A stretch of DNA of 64,000 bases from Thalassobaculum fulvum (GCF_014652915.1 NZ_BMZS01000004.1:372001-436000); one strand, 5' to 3'; positions 16,290 to 25,585 are shown, numbered from the stretch's first letter. The notes: a model not told the origin generated them from the sequence alone. Translations and numbers: made by a program.

Positions 16290-17063
16290 ATGAACCCGCT
16301 CGCCACGATCGGCAGCGCCTTCATGGTCTTCCTCGGCGCCCTCGGCAGCCTGGCGATGTTCGCCGGCAATGCCGTCAGCCATTGCGTCCGGCCGCCGCTC
16401 TATCCGCGGCTGATCGGCCGCCAGCTGCTGGAGATCGGTTACTACTCGCTGCCGGTGGTGGGATTGACCACGCTGTTCTCCGGCATGGTGCTGGCGCTGC
16501 AGAGCTACACCGGCTTCGCCCGGTTCTCGGCCGAGAGCGCGGTCGCCACGGTGGTGGTGCTTTCGATGACCCGCGAGCTGGCACCGGTGCTGGCCGGGTT
16601 GATGGTCGCCGGCCGGGTCGGCGCCGCCATGGCCGCCGAGATCGGCACCATGCGGGTGACCGAGCAGATCGACGCCCTGACCACGCTGTCGACCAACCCG
16701 TTCAAGTACCTGATTGCGCCGCGGCTGATCGCCGGCACCGTCAGCCTGCCGATCCTGGTGCTGATCGGCGACATCATCGGCGTGTTCGGCGGCTACGTGG
16801 TCGGCGTCTACAAGCTCGACTTCAACGCCGGCACCTACATCCAGTCGACGGTCCAGTACCTGGAGCAGGTCGACGTGGTCTCCGGCCTGGTGAAGGCCGG
16901 GGTGTTCGGCTTCATCGTGGCGCTGATGGGCTGCTACCACGGCTTCCATTCGCGCGGCGGCGCCCAGGGAGTCGGCGCCGCGACCACCAACGCCGTGGTC
17001 ACGGCGTCGATCATGATCCTGATCGCGAACTACGCGATCACCGAGATGTTCTTCTCGAGCTGA
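16290..17063 (+). CDS. mlaE: MlaE-type lipid ABC transporter permease
   Basis: Permease of an MCE/Mla phospholipid transport system, 257 residues, inner membrane. It has the family pattern: an amphipathic N-terminus, then helices including SLPVVGLTTLFSGMVLALQ, ELAPVLAGLMVAGRVGAAMAAEIGTMRVTEQIDAL (the coupling segment that contacts the ATPase), and TNAVVTASIMILIANYAITEMFF at the end. It overlaps no gene but is nine bases from mlaF, so they form one unit. In Mla systems MlaE works with MlaF, MlaB and the MCE protein MlaD to move phospholipids between membranes; only E and F are encoded here. Confidence 0.9.
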   Translation: MNPLATIGSAFMVFLGALGSLAMFAGNAVSHCVRPPLYPRLIGRQLLEIGYYSLPVVGLTTLFSGMVLALQSYTGFARFSAESAVATVVVLSMTRELAPVLAGLMVAGRVGAAMAAEIGTMRVTEQIDALTTLSTNPFKYLIAPRLIAGTVSLPILVLIGDIIGVFGGYVVGVYKLDFNAGTYIQSTVQYLEQVDVVSGLVKAGVFGFIVALMGCYHGFHSRGGAQGVGAATTNAVVTASIMILIANYAITEMFFSS

Positions 17064-17071
17064 GGCGAGGA

Positions 17072-17848
17072 ATGGCCGAGCAGCCGAAGATCCGCATCCG
17101 GAACCTGCACAAGCGCTTCGGGCCGAAGGTCGTCCTGAACGGCCTCGACCTGGACGTCGGGGTCGCGGAGTCGGTGGTGGTGATCGGCGGCTCCGGCACC
17201 GGAAAGTCGGTGCTGCTGAAGTGCATCCTCGGCCTGATGGAGCCGGACTCCGGCACCATCGAGATCGACGGCCGGAACGTCGTCGGCCTGCCGCGGGCCG
17301 AGCGCGAGGCCTTCATGCGCAAGTTCGGCATGCTGTTCCAGGGCGGCGCCCTGTTCGACTCGCTGCCGGTCTGGGAGAACGTGGCGTTCGGCCTGATCCA
17401 GGCGCAACGCATGGACCGCGCCAAGGCGCGCGAGATCGCCCTGCAGAAGCTGGCGCAGGTCGGGCTCGGCGAGGACGTCTCGAAGCTGTCGCCGTCGGAA
17501 CTGTCGGGCGGCATGCAGAAGCGGGTGTCGCTGGCCCGCGCCATTGCCGCCGAGCCCGAGATCATCTTCTTCGACGAGCCGACCACCGGTCTCGACCCGA
17601 TCATGGCCGACGTGATCAACGACCTGATCGTCAAGTGCGTGCGCGAGCTCGGCGCCTCGGCGCTGTCGATCACCCACGACATGGCGAGCGCCCGCAAGAT
17701 CGCCGACCGGATCGCCATGCTGTACGAGGGCAAGATCATCTGGGCCGGGCCGGTCGCGGACATCGACGGCAGCGGCAACCCGTATGTCGACCAGTTCATC
17801 AACGGCCGGGCCGAGGGCCCGATCCAGATGGCCGTGCTGAGGCCGTAG
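17072..17848 (+). CDS. mlaF: MlaF-type ABC transporter ATPase
   Basis: ATPase of the MCE-linked lipid transporter, 258 residues. It has Walker A GGSGTGKS, Q-loop MLFQGGALFDSL (typical of MlaF, where GGALFDSL follows the Q), signature LSGGMQKRVSLARAIA, Walker B IIFFDEPTTGLDP, and the H-loop SITHDM. ATG at 17072 follows GCGAGGA. It directly follows mlaE and precedes radA by 11 bases. No mlaD or substrate-binding gene follows in this window, so the partner must be encoded elsewhere, or these two genes serve another MCE protein. Confidence 0.92.
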   Translation: MAEQPKIRIRNLHKRFGPKVVLNGLDLDVGVAESVVVIGGSGTGKSVLLKCILGLMEPDSGTIEIDGRNVVGLPRAEREAFMRKFGMLFQGGALFDSLPVWENVAFGLIQAQRMDRAKAREIALQKLAQVGLGEDVSKLSPSELSGGMQKRVSLARAIAAEPEIIFFDEPTTGLDPIMADVINDLIVKCVRELGASALSITHDMASARKIADRIAMLYEGKIIWAGPVADIDGSGNPYVDQFINGRAEGPIQMAVLRP

Positions 17849-17859
17849 CGGGTATCGGA

Positions 17860-19266
17860 ATGGCGAAGTCGACCAGCCGCTACGTCTGCCAGGACTGCGG
17901 CGCCGTCCATGCCAAATGGGCCGGCAAGTGCGAAGCCTGCGGCGCCTGGAACACCCTGGTCGAGGAGGTCGTCGAGGCGGCGGCGCCGAAGGGTCTGAAG
18001 CCCGGCGGCGGCCGCCGGCTGTCGTTCGTCGAGCTCGACGGCAAGACCACCGACGCGCCGCGCCGGGTGACCGGGATCGGCGAGTTCGACCGGGTGCTGG
18101 GCGGCGGGCTGGTACCGGGCTCGGCGACCCTGATCGGCGGCGACCCGGGGATCGGCAAGTCGACGGTGCTGCTGCAGGCGGTCGCCGGCCTGTCCAGCCA
18201 GTCGCGCTGCGCCTACGTCTCCGGCGAGGAGGCGGTCGACCAGGTGCGCATGCGGGCGCGCCGGCTGGGGGTGGCGAACGCGCCGGTCGGGCTCGCCGCC
18301 GCCACCAACGTGCGCGACATCGTCGCCAGCCTGGAGGCCGCCGACGGCCCCGACGTGGTGGTGATCGACTCGATCCAGACCATGTACGTCGACGCCCTCG
18401 ACAGCGCGCCCGGGACGGTCGCCCAGGTGCGGGCCTCGGCTCAGGAGCTGATCCGGGTCGCCAAGCGCCGCGGCATCGCCCTGCTGCTGGTCGGGCACGT
18501 GACCAAGGAGGGCGCGATCGCCGGCCCGCGGGTGCTCGAGCACATGGTCGACACCGTGCTGTACTTCGAGGGCGAGCGTGGCCACCAGTTCCGCATCCTG
18601 CGCGGCGTCAAGAACCGGTTCGGACCGACCGACGAGATCGGCGTGTTCGAGATGACCGAGGCCGGGCTGGTCGAGGTCGGCAACCCGTCGGCGCTGTTCC
18701 TGTCGGACCGCCAGGACGACGTGTCCGGCGCCTGCGTGTTCGCCGGCATGGAGGGCACCCGGCCGGTGCTGGTGGAGATCCAGGCGCTGGTCGCGCCGTC
18801 CCCGTTCGGCACGCCGCGGCGCGCGGTGGTCGGCTGGGATTCCAACCGGCTGGCCATGGTCACCGCGGTGCTGGAGGCGCGCTGCGGCGTCAGCCTGGCC
18901 GGCAACGACGTGTTCCTGAACGTGGCCGGCGGCCTCCGGGTATCCGAACCGGCCGCCGACCTGGCGGTTGCCGCCGCCCTGGTTTCGTCGCTGACCGGGG
19001 TGCCGGTCCCCAAGGGCAGCGTGGTGTTCGGCGAGATCGGCCTGGCCGCCGAGGTGCGGGCCGTCACCCACGCCGAGCCGCGCCTCAAGGAGGCGGCCAA
19101 GCTCGGCTTCACCAAGGCGCTGCTGCCGGCGGTGCGCCGCAAGGGCGCGCGACCGGCCGCCGGCGGTATCGAGCTGGTGCCGATCGCCCGCCTGCACGAC
19201 CTCGTCGACCTGCTGCACGATCCGAGCGACGACGCCGGCTTCGGCCGGCGCATCGTCTCCGGCTGA
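17860..19266 (+). CDS. radA: DNA repair protein RadA
   Basis: RecA-like ATPase of 468 residues (also called Sms) that drives branch migration of recombination intermediates. It opens with the four-cysteine zinc finger YVCQDCGAVHAKWAGKCEACGAWN, then Walker A GGDPGIGKST, Walker B VVVIDSIQT, the RadA-specific KNRFG motif (VKNRFGPTDEIGVFEM), and a C-terminal Lon-protease-like domain (VALVAPSPFG region, GGLRVSEPAADLAVAAAL, FGEIGLAAEVRAV). All hallmarks are intact and the length is normal. It lies in the typical alphaproteobacterial order alr-mlaEF-radA-cvpA-purF, closely packed and probably co-transcribed. Confidence 0.96.
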   Translation: MAKSTSRYVCQDCGAVHAKWAGKCEACGAWNTLVEEVVEAAAPKGLKPGGGRRLSFVELDGKTTDAPRRVTGIGEFDRVLGGGLVPGSATLIGGDPGIGKSTVLLQAVAGLSSQSRCAYVSGEEAVDQVRMRARRLGVANAPVGLAAATNVRDIVASLEAADGPDVVVIDSIQTMYVDALDSAPGTVAQVRASAQELIRVAKRRGIALLLVGHVTKEGAIAGPRVLEHMVDTVLYFEGERGHQFRILRGVKNRFGPTDEIGVFEMTEAGLVEVGNPSALFLSDRQDDVSGACVFAGMEGTRPVLVEIQALVAPSPFGTPRRAVVGWDSNRLAMVTAVLEARCGVSLAGNDVFLNVAGGLRVSEPAADLAVAAALVSSLTGVPVPKGSVVFGEIGLAAEVRAVTHAEPRLKEAAKLGFTKALLPAVRRKGARPAAGGIELVPIARLHDLVDLLHDPSDDAGFGRRIVSG

Positions 19267-19278
19267 GGAACCGTCCCG

Positions 19279-19953
19279 ATGGACAGCCTGCCGATCAACA
19301 TCACCGACCTGATCATCCTGCTGGTGCTGCTGCTGTCCGGCCTGCTGGCGTTCCTGCGCGGCTTCGTCCAGGAAGTCCTGTCGGTTGCGTCCTGGATCGG
19401 CGCCCTGTTCGTCGCCGTCTACGGCTACGTCCACCTGCAGCCCTTCGCCCGCCAGTTGGTGACCGTCAACACCACGATCGCCGATGCCGCCGCCGGGCTG
19501 GTGCTGTTCCTGTTCGCGCTGGTCGTGTTCGTCATCGTGTCGCGCTTCCTGGCGCGGACCCTGTCGATGGCCGGACTCGGCGCCCTCGACCGCACGCTCG
19601 GCTTCCTGTTCGGCCTGGCCCGCGGGGCGGCGCTGGTCTGCCTCGCCTACCTGCTGATCCTCTGGGCGGTGCCGGAGCGCAAGGACCACCCGGCGTGGCT
19701 GACCCAGGCGCGCGCCCTGCCGCTGATCGAGGAAGGCGCCGAGTTCCTGTGGAGCCTGGTGCCGCCGCACCTGCTGGACGAGGCCGACGTGGCCGCCGCC
19801 CGGGCGCGCCGCCAGGCCGAGGAGCAGGCGCGCCGCGAGCTCGGCGAACGGATCCTCAATCCGACGCCGAAAGCCGATGCGCCGGACGGCTCGAACGGTT
19901 ATACTGACAAAGAACGTCAAGAGATGAACCGCGTGATCCAGGGCACCCAGTAA
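19279..19953 (+). CDS. cvpA: CvpA family membrane protein
   Basis: Inner-membrane protein of 224 residues of the colicin V production family. Four hydrophobic helices occupy about residues 8-30, 35-55, 68-100 and 115-140, starting with NITDLIILLVLLLSGLLAFLRGFVQEVLSV, the CvpA signature in which RGFV-E follows the first helix. The C-terminal 70 residues are charged, with a helix RARRQAEEQARRELGERI, then a polar tail. CvpA is usually next to purF, as here (56-base gap). In Escherichia coli it is needed for colicin V export and affects envelope homeostasis; the molecular role is unsettled. Confidence 0.88.
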   Translation: MDSLPINITDLIILLVLLLSGLLAFLRGFVQEVLSVASWIGALFVAVYGYVHLQPFARQLVTVNTTIADAAAGLVLFLFALVVFVIVSRFLARTLSMAGLGALDRTLGFLFGLARGAALVCLAYLLILWAVPERKDHPAWLTQARALPLIEEGAEFLWSLVPPHLLDEADVAAARARRQAEEQARRELGERILNPTPKADAPDGSNGYTDKERQEMNRVIQGTQ

Positions 19954-20009
19954 CCGGGTGCTCTTCGCCATTTCGGGACGACCCTTCGCTCACCCAGGAT
20001 GCGGGACGC

Positions 20010-21473
20010 ATGACGCTCACCACCTCGCCCTTCGACGACGACCACCTGCATGAGGAATGCGGGGTGTTCGGGATCTTCGGAACCCCCGACGCCGCCGCCC
20101 ACACCGCGCTCGGCCTGCACGCCCTGCAGCACCGCGGCCAGGAGGCCACCGGCATCGTCGCGACCGACGGTGAGCACTTCAACGCCCACCGCGGTCTCGG
20201 CCATGTCGGCGAGAACTTCGGAGCCGACGCCCAGAACACGGTGGCCAAGCTGACCGGGTTCGCGGCGATCGGCCACAACCGCTACGCCACCACCGGCGAG
20301 ACCGCGATCCGCAACGTCCAGCCGCTGTTCGCCGACTTCGAGTTCGGCGGCTTCGCGCTGTGCCACAACGGCAACCTGACCAACGCGCTGATCCTGCGCC
20401 AGCAGCTGGTCCGCCAGGGCTGCATCTTCCAGTCGACGACCGACACCGAGACCATCGTCCACCTGATCGCCCGCTCGCGCCGGCGCACCGTGGTCGACCG
20501 GCTGATCGAGGCGATGAACCAGGTCGACGGCGCCTATGCGCTGGTCTGCCTGTCGAGCAGCGCGCTGATCGGCCTGCGCGACCCGAACGGGGTCCGGCCG
20601 CTGATCCTCGGGCGGCTCGGCGATTCCTACATCATCACCTCGGAGAGCTGCGCGCTCGACATCATCGGTGCCGACTTCGTGCGCGACGTCGAGCCCGGAG
20701 AGCTCCTGGTGATCGACGGGACCGGGCTGAAGTCGTATTTCCCGTTCCGCCCGGCGGAACGCCGGTTCTGCATCTTCGAGTACATCTACTTCGCCCGCCC
20801 GGACAGCCTGGTCGAGGGCATCAGCGTGTACGCCGCCCGCAAGGCGATCGGCGCCGAGCTCGCCAAGGAGTCCGGCGTCGAGGCCGACGTGGTGGTGCCG
20901 GTGCCGGACTCCGGCGTGCCGGCCGCCGTCGGCTACGCCGCCGCCGCCGGCATCCCGTTCGAGCTCGGCATCATCCGCAACCACTATGTCGGGCGCACCT
21001 TCATCCAGCCGACCGATCAGGTCCGCCACCTCGGCGTCAAGCTGAAGCACAACGCCAACCGGGCCCAACTCGCCGGCAAGCGGGTCATCCTGGTGGACGA
21101 CTCGATCGTCCGCGGAACCACCTCGACCAAGATCGTCGAGATGGTCCGCCAGGCCGGCGCCCGCGAGGTGCACATGCGGATCGCCAGCCCGCCGACCACG
21201 CACTCCTGCTTCTACGGCGTCGACACGCCGGAGCGCGAGAAGCTGCTGGCGGCCCGGATGTCGGTCGAGGAGATGGCCCGGGTGATCGGCGTCGACAGCC
21301 TCGCCTTCATCTCGATCGACGGCCTGTACCGGGCGATGGGCGAGCCGCGCCGCGATCCCGAGGCGATCCAGTACTGCGACGCCTGCTTCACCGGCGATTA
21401 CCCGATCGCCCTGACCGACCGCGACGGCGGCAACGCCGCCCGGCAGCTCTCGCTGCTCGCCGAAGCTTCCTGA
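20010..21473 (+). CDS. purF: amidophosphoribosyltransferase
   Basis: First committed enzyme of purine synthesis, making phosphoribosylamine from PRPP and glutamine, 487 residues. The N-terminal Ntn-hydrolase glutaminase begins after a short propeptide, with the nucleophile at Cys17 (HEECGVFGIFG). Further motifs are HNRYATTG, CHNGNLTN, RDPNGVRPL and the PRTase PRPP loop VILVDDSIVRGTTS. The C-terminal region carries the cysteines HSCFYGVDT and YCDACFTGDYP, compatible with the Fe-S form found in many bacteria. It follows cvpA and is followed 12 bases later by an SDR gene. All key residues are present. Confidence 0.96.
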   Translation: MTLTTSPFDDDHLHEECGVFGIFGTPDAAAHTALGLHALQHRGQEATGIVATDGEHFNAHRGLGHVGENFGADAQNTVAKLTGFAAIGHNRYATTGETAIRNVQPLFADFEFGGFALCHNGNLTNALILRQQLVRQGCIFQSTTDTETIVHLIARSRRRTVVDRLIEAMNQVDGAYALVCLSSSALIGLRDPNGVRPLILGRLGDSYIITSESCALDIIGADFVRDVEPGELLVIDGTGLKSYFPFRPAERRFCIFEYIYFARPDSLVEGISVYAARKAIGAELAKESGVEADVVVPVPDSGVPAAVGYAAAAGIPFELGIIRNHYVGRTFIQPTDQVRHLGVKLKHNANRAQLAGKRVILVDDSIVRGTTSTKIVEMVRQAGAREVHMRIASPPTTHSCFYGVDTPEREKLLAARMSVEEMARVIGVDSLAFISIDGLYRAMGEPRRDPEAIQYCDACFTGDYPIALTDRDGGNAARQLSLLAEAS

Positions 21474-21484
21474 GGCCTGAAGTC

Positions 21485-22195
21485 ATGACCGGACGTCTCG
21501 AAGGGCGCCTCGCCCTGATCACCGGCGCGTCGCGCGGTATCGGCGCCGCCGTCGCCGAAGCCTTCGCCCGCGAGGGCGCGCACCTGATCCTGGTGGCGCG
21601 CACGGTCGGCGGCCTGGAGGAGACCGACGACCGGGTGAAGCGGGCCGGCGGCAGCGCCACCCTGGTGCCGCTCGACCTGACCGACTACGCGGCCATCGAC
21701 CGGCTGGGCGCCTCGATCTACGAGCGCTGGAAGAAGCTCGACGTGCTGGTGGCCAACCACGGCAGCCTGGGCGTGCTGACGCCGATCGCCATGTACGACC
21801 CGAAGATGTGGGACGAGGTCATGGCGATCAACCTGTCGGCCTGCCATCGCCTGATCCGCAGCCTGGACCCGCTGCTGCGGCAGTCGGACGCCGGCCGGGC
21901 GGTGTTCGTGACCTCGAACGCCGCGATCGGCGAGCGGCCGAACTGGGGGGCCTACGCCGCCTCCAAGGCGGCGCTGGAGGCCATGGTTCGCAGCTACGCC
22001 GGCGAGACCCGCAAGTCGTCGCTGCGGGTCAACCTGCTGAACCCCGGCGCCGTGCGGACCAAGATGCGCGCCACCGCATTCCCCGGCGAGGATCCGATGT
22101 CCCTGAAGACGCCGGAGGACATCGCCCCGGTGTTCGTCGATCTCGCCGACCCAGCCTGCACCCGGCACGGCGAGCGGGTCGACGCCCAGGGCTGA
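21485..22195 (+). CDS. short-chain dehydrogenase/reductase
   Basis: A 236-residue SDR with the cofactor loop TGASRGIGAAVAEAF, a degenerate NNAG (ANHGS), catalytic Ser in VFVTSNAA and YAASK (Tyr/Lys) around residue 158. It resembles the YciK-like SDRs that follow purF in alphaproteobacterial genomes. It begins 12 bases after the purF stop and so is probably co-transcribed, though no purine role is known. Its stop codon abuts the stop of the convergent sensor kinase (TGA at 22193, then TCA at 22196), with no space for a terminator between them. Substrate unknown. Confidence 0.85.
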   Translation: MTGRLEGRLALITGASRGIGAAVAEAFAREGAHLILVARTVGGLEETDDRVKRAGGSATLVPLDLTDYAAIDRLGASIYERWKKLDVLVANHGSLGVLTPIAMYDPKMWDEVMAINLSACHRLIRSLDPLLRQSDAGRAVFVTSNAAIGERPNWGAYAASKAALEAMVRSYAGETRKSSLRVNLLNPGAVRTKMRATAFPGEDPMSLKTPEDIAPVFVDLADPACTRHGERVDAQG

Positions 22196-24541
22196 TCACG
22201 CGCCGGCCGACGGCTGCCCGGCCGGCAACCGCACCCGGACCCGGGTGCCCGAGCCCGGAGCGCTGTCGATCTCGACGCTGCCGCCGTGCAGGTCGACCAG
22301 CATGCGCACGATCGACAGCCCGAGGCCGACGCCGGCGCGTCCGGCGTTCCAGGCCGATCCGCCCTGCCAGAACGGTTCGAACACGTGCGGCAGGTCCTCC
22401 GCCGCAATGCCTGCGCCGCTGTCCGCGACCACGATCTCGATCCCGCCGTCCGGGCCGCCGGCCACCGTGGTCGCCACCGGGGATCCCCGCCGGGAAAACT
22501 TCACCGAATTGGAGGTCAGGTTCACGACGATCTGACGGATCGCCGACGGGTCGGCGAAGATCCGCTCCGGCAGCCGTTCCCGGTCGACCCCGAGTTCGAG
22601 CGCGACGCCCGCCTCGTCGGCGGACGGACGGACCATCTCGACGGCCTCCCGGATGGGCGCCACCGGATCGGTGTCCTGCATCGATACCTGCAGCGCGCCC
22701 TGCTCGATCCGCGAGACGTCGAGCACCCGGTCGATCAGATCCTTCAGATGACGGGCGCTGGTCTCGATGTGGCCGACATACTCGGCGTAGCGCCGCGAGC
22801 CGATCGGCCCGAAGATCTCGCTCCGCATGACGTCGCTGAAGCCGATGATGGCGTTCAGCGGCGTCCGCAACTCATGACTCATCTGCGCCAGAAAGGCGGT
22901 CTTGGCCCGGTCGCTGCGCTCGGCGGCGTTTCGGGCATCGATCAGATGGCTCTCGACCCGCTTCCGGCCGCTGACGTCCTCGACCACCAGGACCGCCCGG
23001 CCGTCCCGCCCCTGCTCCGCGGACAACGGCGAGAGCATGCACTGCAGCACCGCCCCGGTGCCGTCGTCCGCGCGTGGCACGGTGATGTCCTCGCGGACCG
23101 TCCGGCCGGCGTGCAGGGCCTCGAGCCGGCCCGCCATCCCCTCGCCGCCGTCGCCGGCCGGCGCGAACACGCATGGCGGCTTCCCGAGCGGGTCTTCCGG
23201 ACCGACCACCCGCCGGTAAGTGGTGTTCGCGAACGCCACGCGGCCGTCCGGCTCCAGAATGGCGATGCCGACCGGCGCCTGCTGCACGGCCTGTTCGTAC
23301 TCGCGCAGGGTGTCGACGAGCGTCCGGTTGGAGCGCTCGCGCTCCTGGATGCGGGAACCGGCCTCCAGCGCCGCCGCGTCCAGCTCCCGGAACTCGCTCG
23401 GTCCGCGAAGCTTCGGCCGCGGATCGAGGCCGCCGTCGGCGATCCGTCGCAGCCGCATCGTGACGTGGTCCACCGGCCGCTCGACCCCGTATCGCCAGGC
23501 GATCAGCGTCAGCATCACCGCCGCCACGGCTATCGCCAGCACGGCGACGACGATTCGGTCGCGCAGCGCATTCACCCATCCGAACAGCGAATCGGGTCGG
23601 ACGGCGACCACCATCAGCCAGGGCGGCGACACGGTCTCGAACCGTTGCAGGTCCACCCAGTAGTCTCCGCCGCCACCGTCGATCTCCCCGAAACGGCGCC
23701 CCAGCCGACCGGCCTCCTCGACCAGGTCGCGGAACCGCTGTCCGGAAACCACCGTCCGGCCGGTCAGCGGATCGGCCCCGAACACCCCCGGCCAGCGTTC
23801 CGGGCGGTCGGGCGCCGCAACGATCGCCCCGAACCGATCGACGACGAACGCGACCTCCGAACTCGTCGAGAGCTCCGAGAGCAGGCCCTCGAATGCGCTG
23901 AGCTCAATATCGACCGCGACCGCTCCCCATCGGTCGCCTTCGGCGTCGACGACCGCCGTGGCCGTACTGACACCCGGCCGGCGCGAGGTGAAGAAGACGT
24001 AGGGCGTCGTCCATGCCGGCGCGTCGGTCTCGGTAGCCGCCGAGAACCACGGCCGGAGACGAGGATCATACCGATCCTCGGGGTCCAGCCAGGTCTCGAC
24101 GATCCGCTTGTCATCGTCGCGCCGCCTGAAGGTGACCCGCCGCTCCCCGTCGACGTGGCGGATCTCCTTGACCAGGAAGCCGCCGCCGTCACGGTCGCGG
24201 GCCACGTACAGGAAATCGCCGTCGGACAGGCCGTAGTAGATCGAATCGAAGCTCGGGTTCAGCCGCAGCGGCTCGATCATGAACCGCTCCAGCCGCTCGA
24301 CGTCCGACAAGCCGAGAACCCCATCGGAAATCAGCCGCCGGAGCAGCCCCGATGCCGCCTCGGCCGGCGAAATGAAGCGCTGAAACCGGTCGCGCGCCGC
24401 CCGCCCGAGCCGGTGCATGGACTCCCGCGCGTTCGCGCTGACACCGTCCGAGACCGACTGCCAGGTCGCGCCGACCACCAGTGCCGCCGCCGCAAGCTGG
24501 ACTCCGACGACGGTGAGAACCACCAGCCACTTGAGCCGCAC
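22196..24541 (-). CDS. sensor histidine kinase with periplasmic sensor and PAS domain
   Basis: Sensor kinase of about 781 residues. Two membrane helices (about 3-25 and 330-350) flank a periplasmic domain of about 300 residues with Cache-like features (FDSIYYGLSDGDFLYVARDRDG, YDPRLRPWFSAA, SSEVAFVVDRFGAIVAAPD). Then come a HAMP-like linker, a PAS domain (QQAPVGIAILEPDGRVAFANTTYR), the phosphoacceptor His556 in MSHELRTPLNAIIGFSD, and HATPase motifs (NLTSNSVKFS, DSGAGI, GVGLGLSIV). No ATG is available before the first helix; GTG at 24541 with GGAG six bases upstream is the likely start. It follows a small PAS protein by 80 bases. No response regulator is adjacent. Ligand unknown. Confidence 0.85.
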   Translation of the reverse strand: MRLKWLVVLTVVGVQLAAAALVVGATWQSVSDGVSANARESMHRLGRAARDRFQRFISPAEAASGLLRRLISDGVLGLSDVERLERFMIEPLRLNPSFDSIYYGLSDGDFLYVARDRDGGGFLVKEIRHVDGERRVTFRRRDDDKRIVETWLDPEDRYDPRLRPWFSAATETDAPAWTTPYVFFTSRRPGVSTATAVVDAEGDRWGAVAVDIELSAFEGLLSELSTSSEVAFVVDRFGAIVAAPDRPERWPGVFGADPLTGRTVVSGQRFRDLVEEAGRLGRRFGEIDGGGGDYWVDLQRFETVSPPWLMVVAVRPDSLFGWVNALRDRIVVAVLAIAVAAVMLTLIAWRYGVERPVDHVTMRLRRIADGGLDPRPKLRGPSEFRELDAAALEAGSRIQERERSNRTLVDTLREYEQAVQQAPVGIAILEPDGRVAFANTTYRRVVGPEDPLGKPPCVFAPAGDGGEGMAGRLEALHAGRTVREDITVPRADDGTGAVLQCMLSPLSAEQGRDGRAVLVVEDVSGRKRVESHLIDARNAAERSDRAKTAFLAQMSHELRTPLNAIIGFSDVMRSEIFGPIGSRRYAEYVGHIETSARHLKDLIDRVLDVSRIEQGALQVSMQDTDPVAPIREAVEMVRPSADEAGVALELGVDRERLPERIFADPSAIRQIVVNLTSNSVKFSRRGSPVATTVAGGPDGGIEIVVADSGAGIAAEDLPHVFEPFWQGGSAWNAGRAGVGLGLSIVRMLVDLHGGSVEIDSAPGSGTRVRVRLPAGQPSAGA

Positions 24542-24621
24542 GCCGGACTCCGCCGAGACTCCGTCCGGATCATACTGACCATTGCGCGAACCGGCGTCGA
24601 GTCCGGTCGCTGCCGCACGAC

Positions 24622-25131
24622 CTAGCTCCCTGGAGCCGGGGCCGAAACCCGCTGAAACGTAACGGGTTCCAGCGCCTTCAGAACGCGGGCGACGCCGGTC
24701 GGGTCCGGCTGGATCGGCACCAGCAGCCGCGTGTAGCTCCACATCTTCTGATTGATCGACACGTAGCGCCTGCGCGTGAGCAACGGCGAGCCTTCCGCCT
24801 GGACCCGACGGAGATCGGCCAGGACCTGGCCCGCCCCGTCCTGGTCGAAGAACGCGTGAACCGAGGTTCCCTTCAACTCCCGCCCGTAGATGTCGCAGGC
24901 CAGTGTGCCGGCCAGCCGGATCACGGCCTCGTCCGGGTTCGGAAGGTCGACCAGGATCAGGTGCCTCAGCGACCGCGGCGGCAGTTCGACCGGATCGACA
25001 CCGGGCGGCAAACCATCGCCATGGCTCCGCCACCACTGAAGAACACCATCCAGGACGGGGAACCGGGCGATCTCCGAAATCGGAAGATGCTCGTTGACCG
25101 TCGATACGAGCTTTGACAGATCGCGTACCAT
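24622..25131 (-). CDS. PAS-domain protein (PAS_5 type)
   Basis: A soluble 169-residue protein with no catalytic domain. The stretch LAGTLACDIYGRELKGTSVHAFF matches the core of the PAS_5 family (normally RLAGT-v-ELFGRELKG), common in Alphaproteobacteria as small stand-alone sensors. The rest of the domain covers about residues 35-150. ATG at 25131 gives the start MVRDLSKLVSTVNEHLP. It lies immediately upstream of the Cache/PAS histidine kinase on the same strand and may act as its co-sensor, but this is inferred only from position. Confidence 0.7.
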   Translation of the reverse strand: MVRDLSKLVSTVNEHLPISEIARFPVLDGVLQWWRSHGDGLPPGVDPVELPPRSLRHLILVDLPNPDEAVIRLAGTLACDIYGRELKGTSVHAFFDQDGAGQVLADLRRVQAEGSPLLTRRRYVSINQKMWSYTRLLVPIQPDPTGVARVLKALEPVTFQRVSAPAPGS

Positions 25132-25216
25132 GTGACTTTGGTCCGGGGCGTTTCGGCCCTCCGGTTGCTGCAGGAAACTTGCGGGACGGCGCGCGGGCCT
25201 GCGCACGCCGAGACGA

Positions 25217-25585
25217 TCAGGTCCCGCGCAACGTCATCTCCATGCCGCGGATCGCCAGTTCCAGGTTGTGCAGGATCTGCCGCAAGACCTTGGCCTGCGC
25301 GGCGGACTGGTTCTCATACTGCAGGGCAAAGCGAATACCCTCGGCGCGCGCCTTGAGACGGGAGAGTCGGACGTCGCCCTGGCTGACGGTAAACGATCGC
25401 GGCTTGGCAGAACCGCGCCCGGGCGCCGGACGCGCCGCCGGGAGCCGTACCGGCCGGCCCGCCATGGTTCGGTCGTAGGCATTCGCCAGATCGTCGATCG
25501 TGACGCGCTCCTCGAATTTCTGCCTGCGCTGTCTCATGTACCCTCGCCAGAGCCTCTCCGACCGAACCTGCAGATACCGTGCCAT
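25217..25585 (-). CDS. unknown basic, helical protein
   Basis: A 122-residue basic protein I do not recognise. It has an Arg-rich N-terminus (SERLWRGYMRQRRQKFEERVTIDDLANAYD), a proline-rich middle, and a C-terminal helix with heptad-like spacing (LSRLKARAEGIRFALQYE, then AKVLRQILHNLELAIRGME) that may form a coiled coil. No membrane segment or signal is seen. ATG at 25585 is one choice; ATG at 25537 (MRQRRQ) is another, with GAGGG close upstream. It precedes the PAS protein and sensor kinase on the same strand. Reading-frame integrity and GC3 preference support it as real. Confidence 0.5.
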   Translation of the reverse strand: MARYLQVRSERLWRGYMRQRRQKFEERVTIDDLANAYDRTMAGRPVRLPAARPAPGRGSAKPRSFTVSQGDVRLSRLKARAEGIRFALQYENQSAAQAKVLRQILHNLELAIRGMEMTLRGT

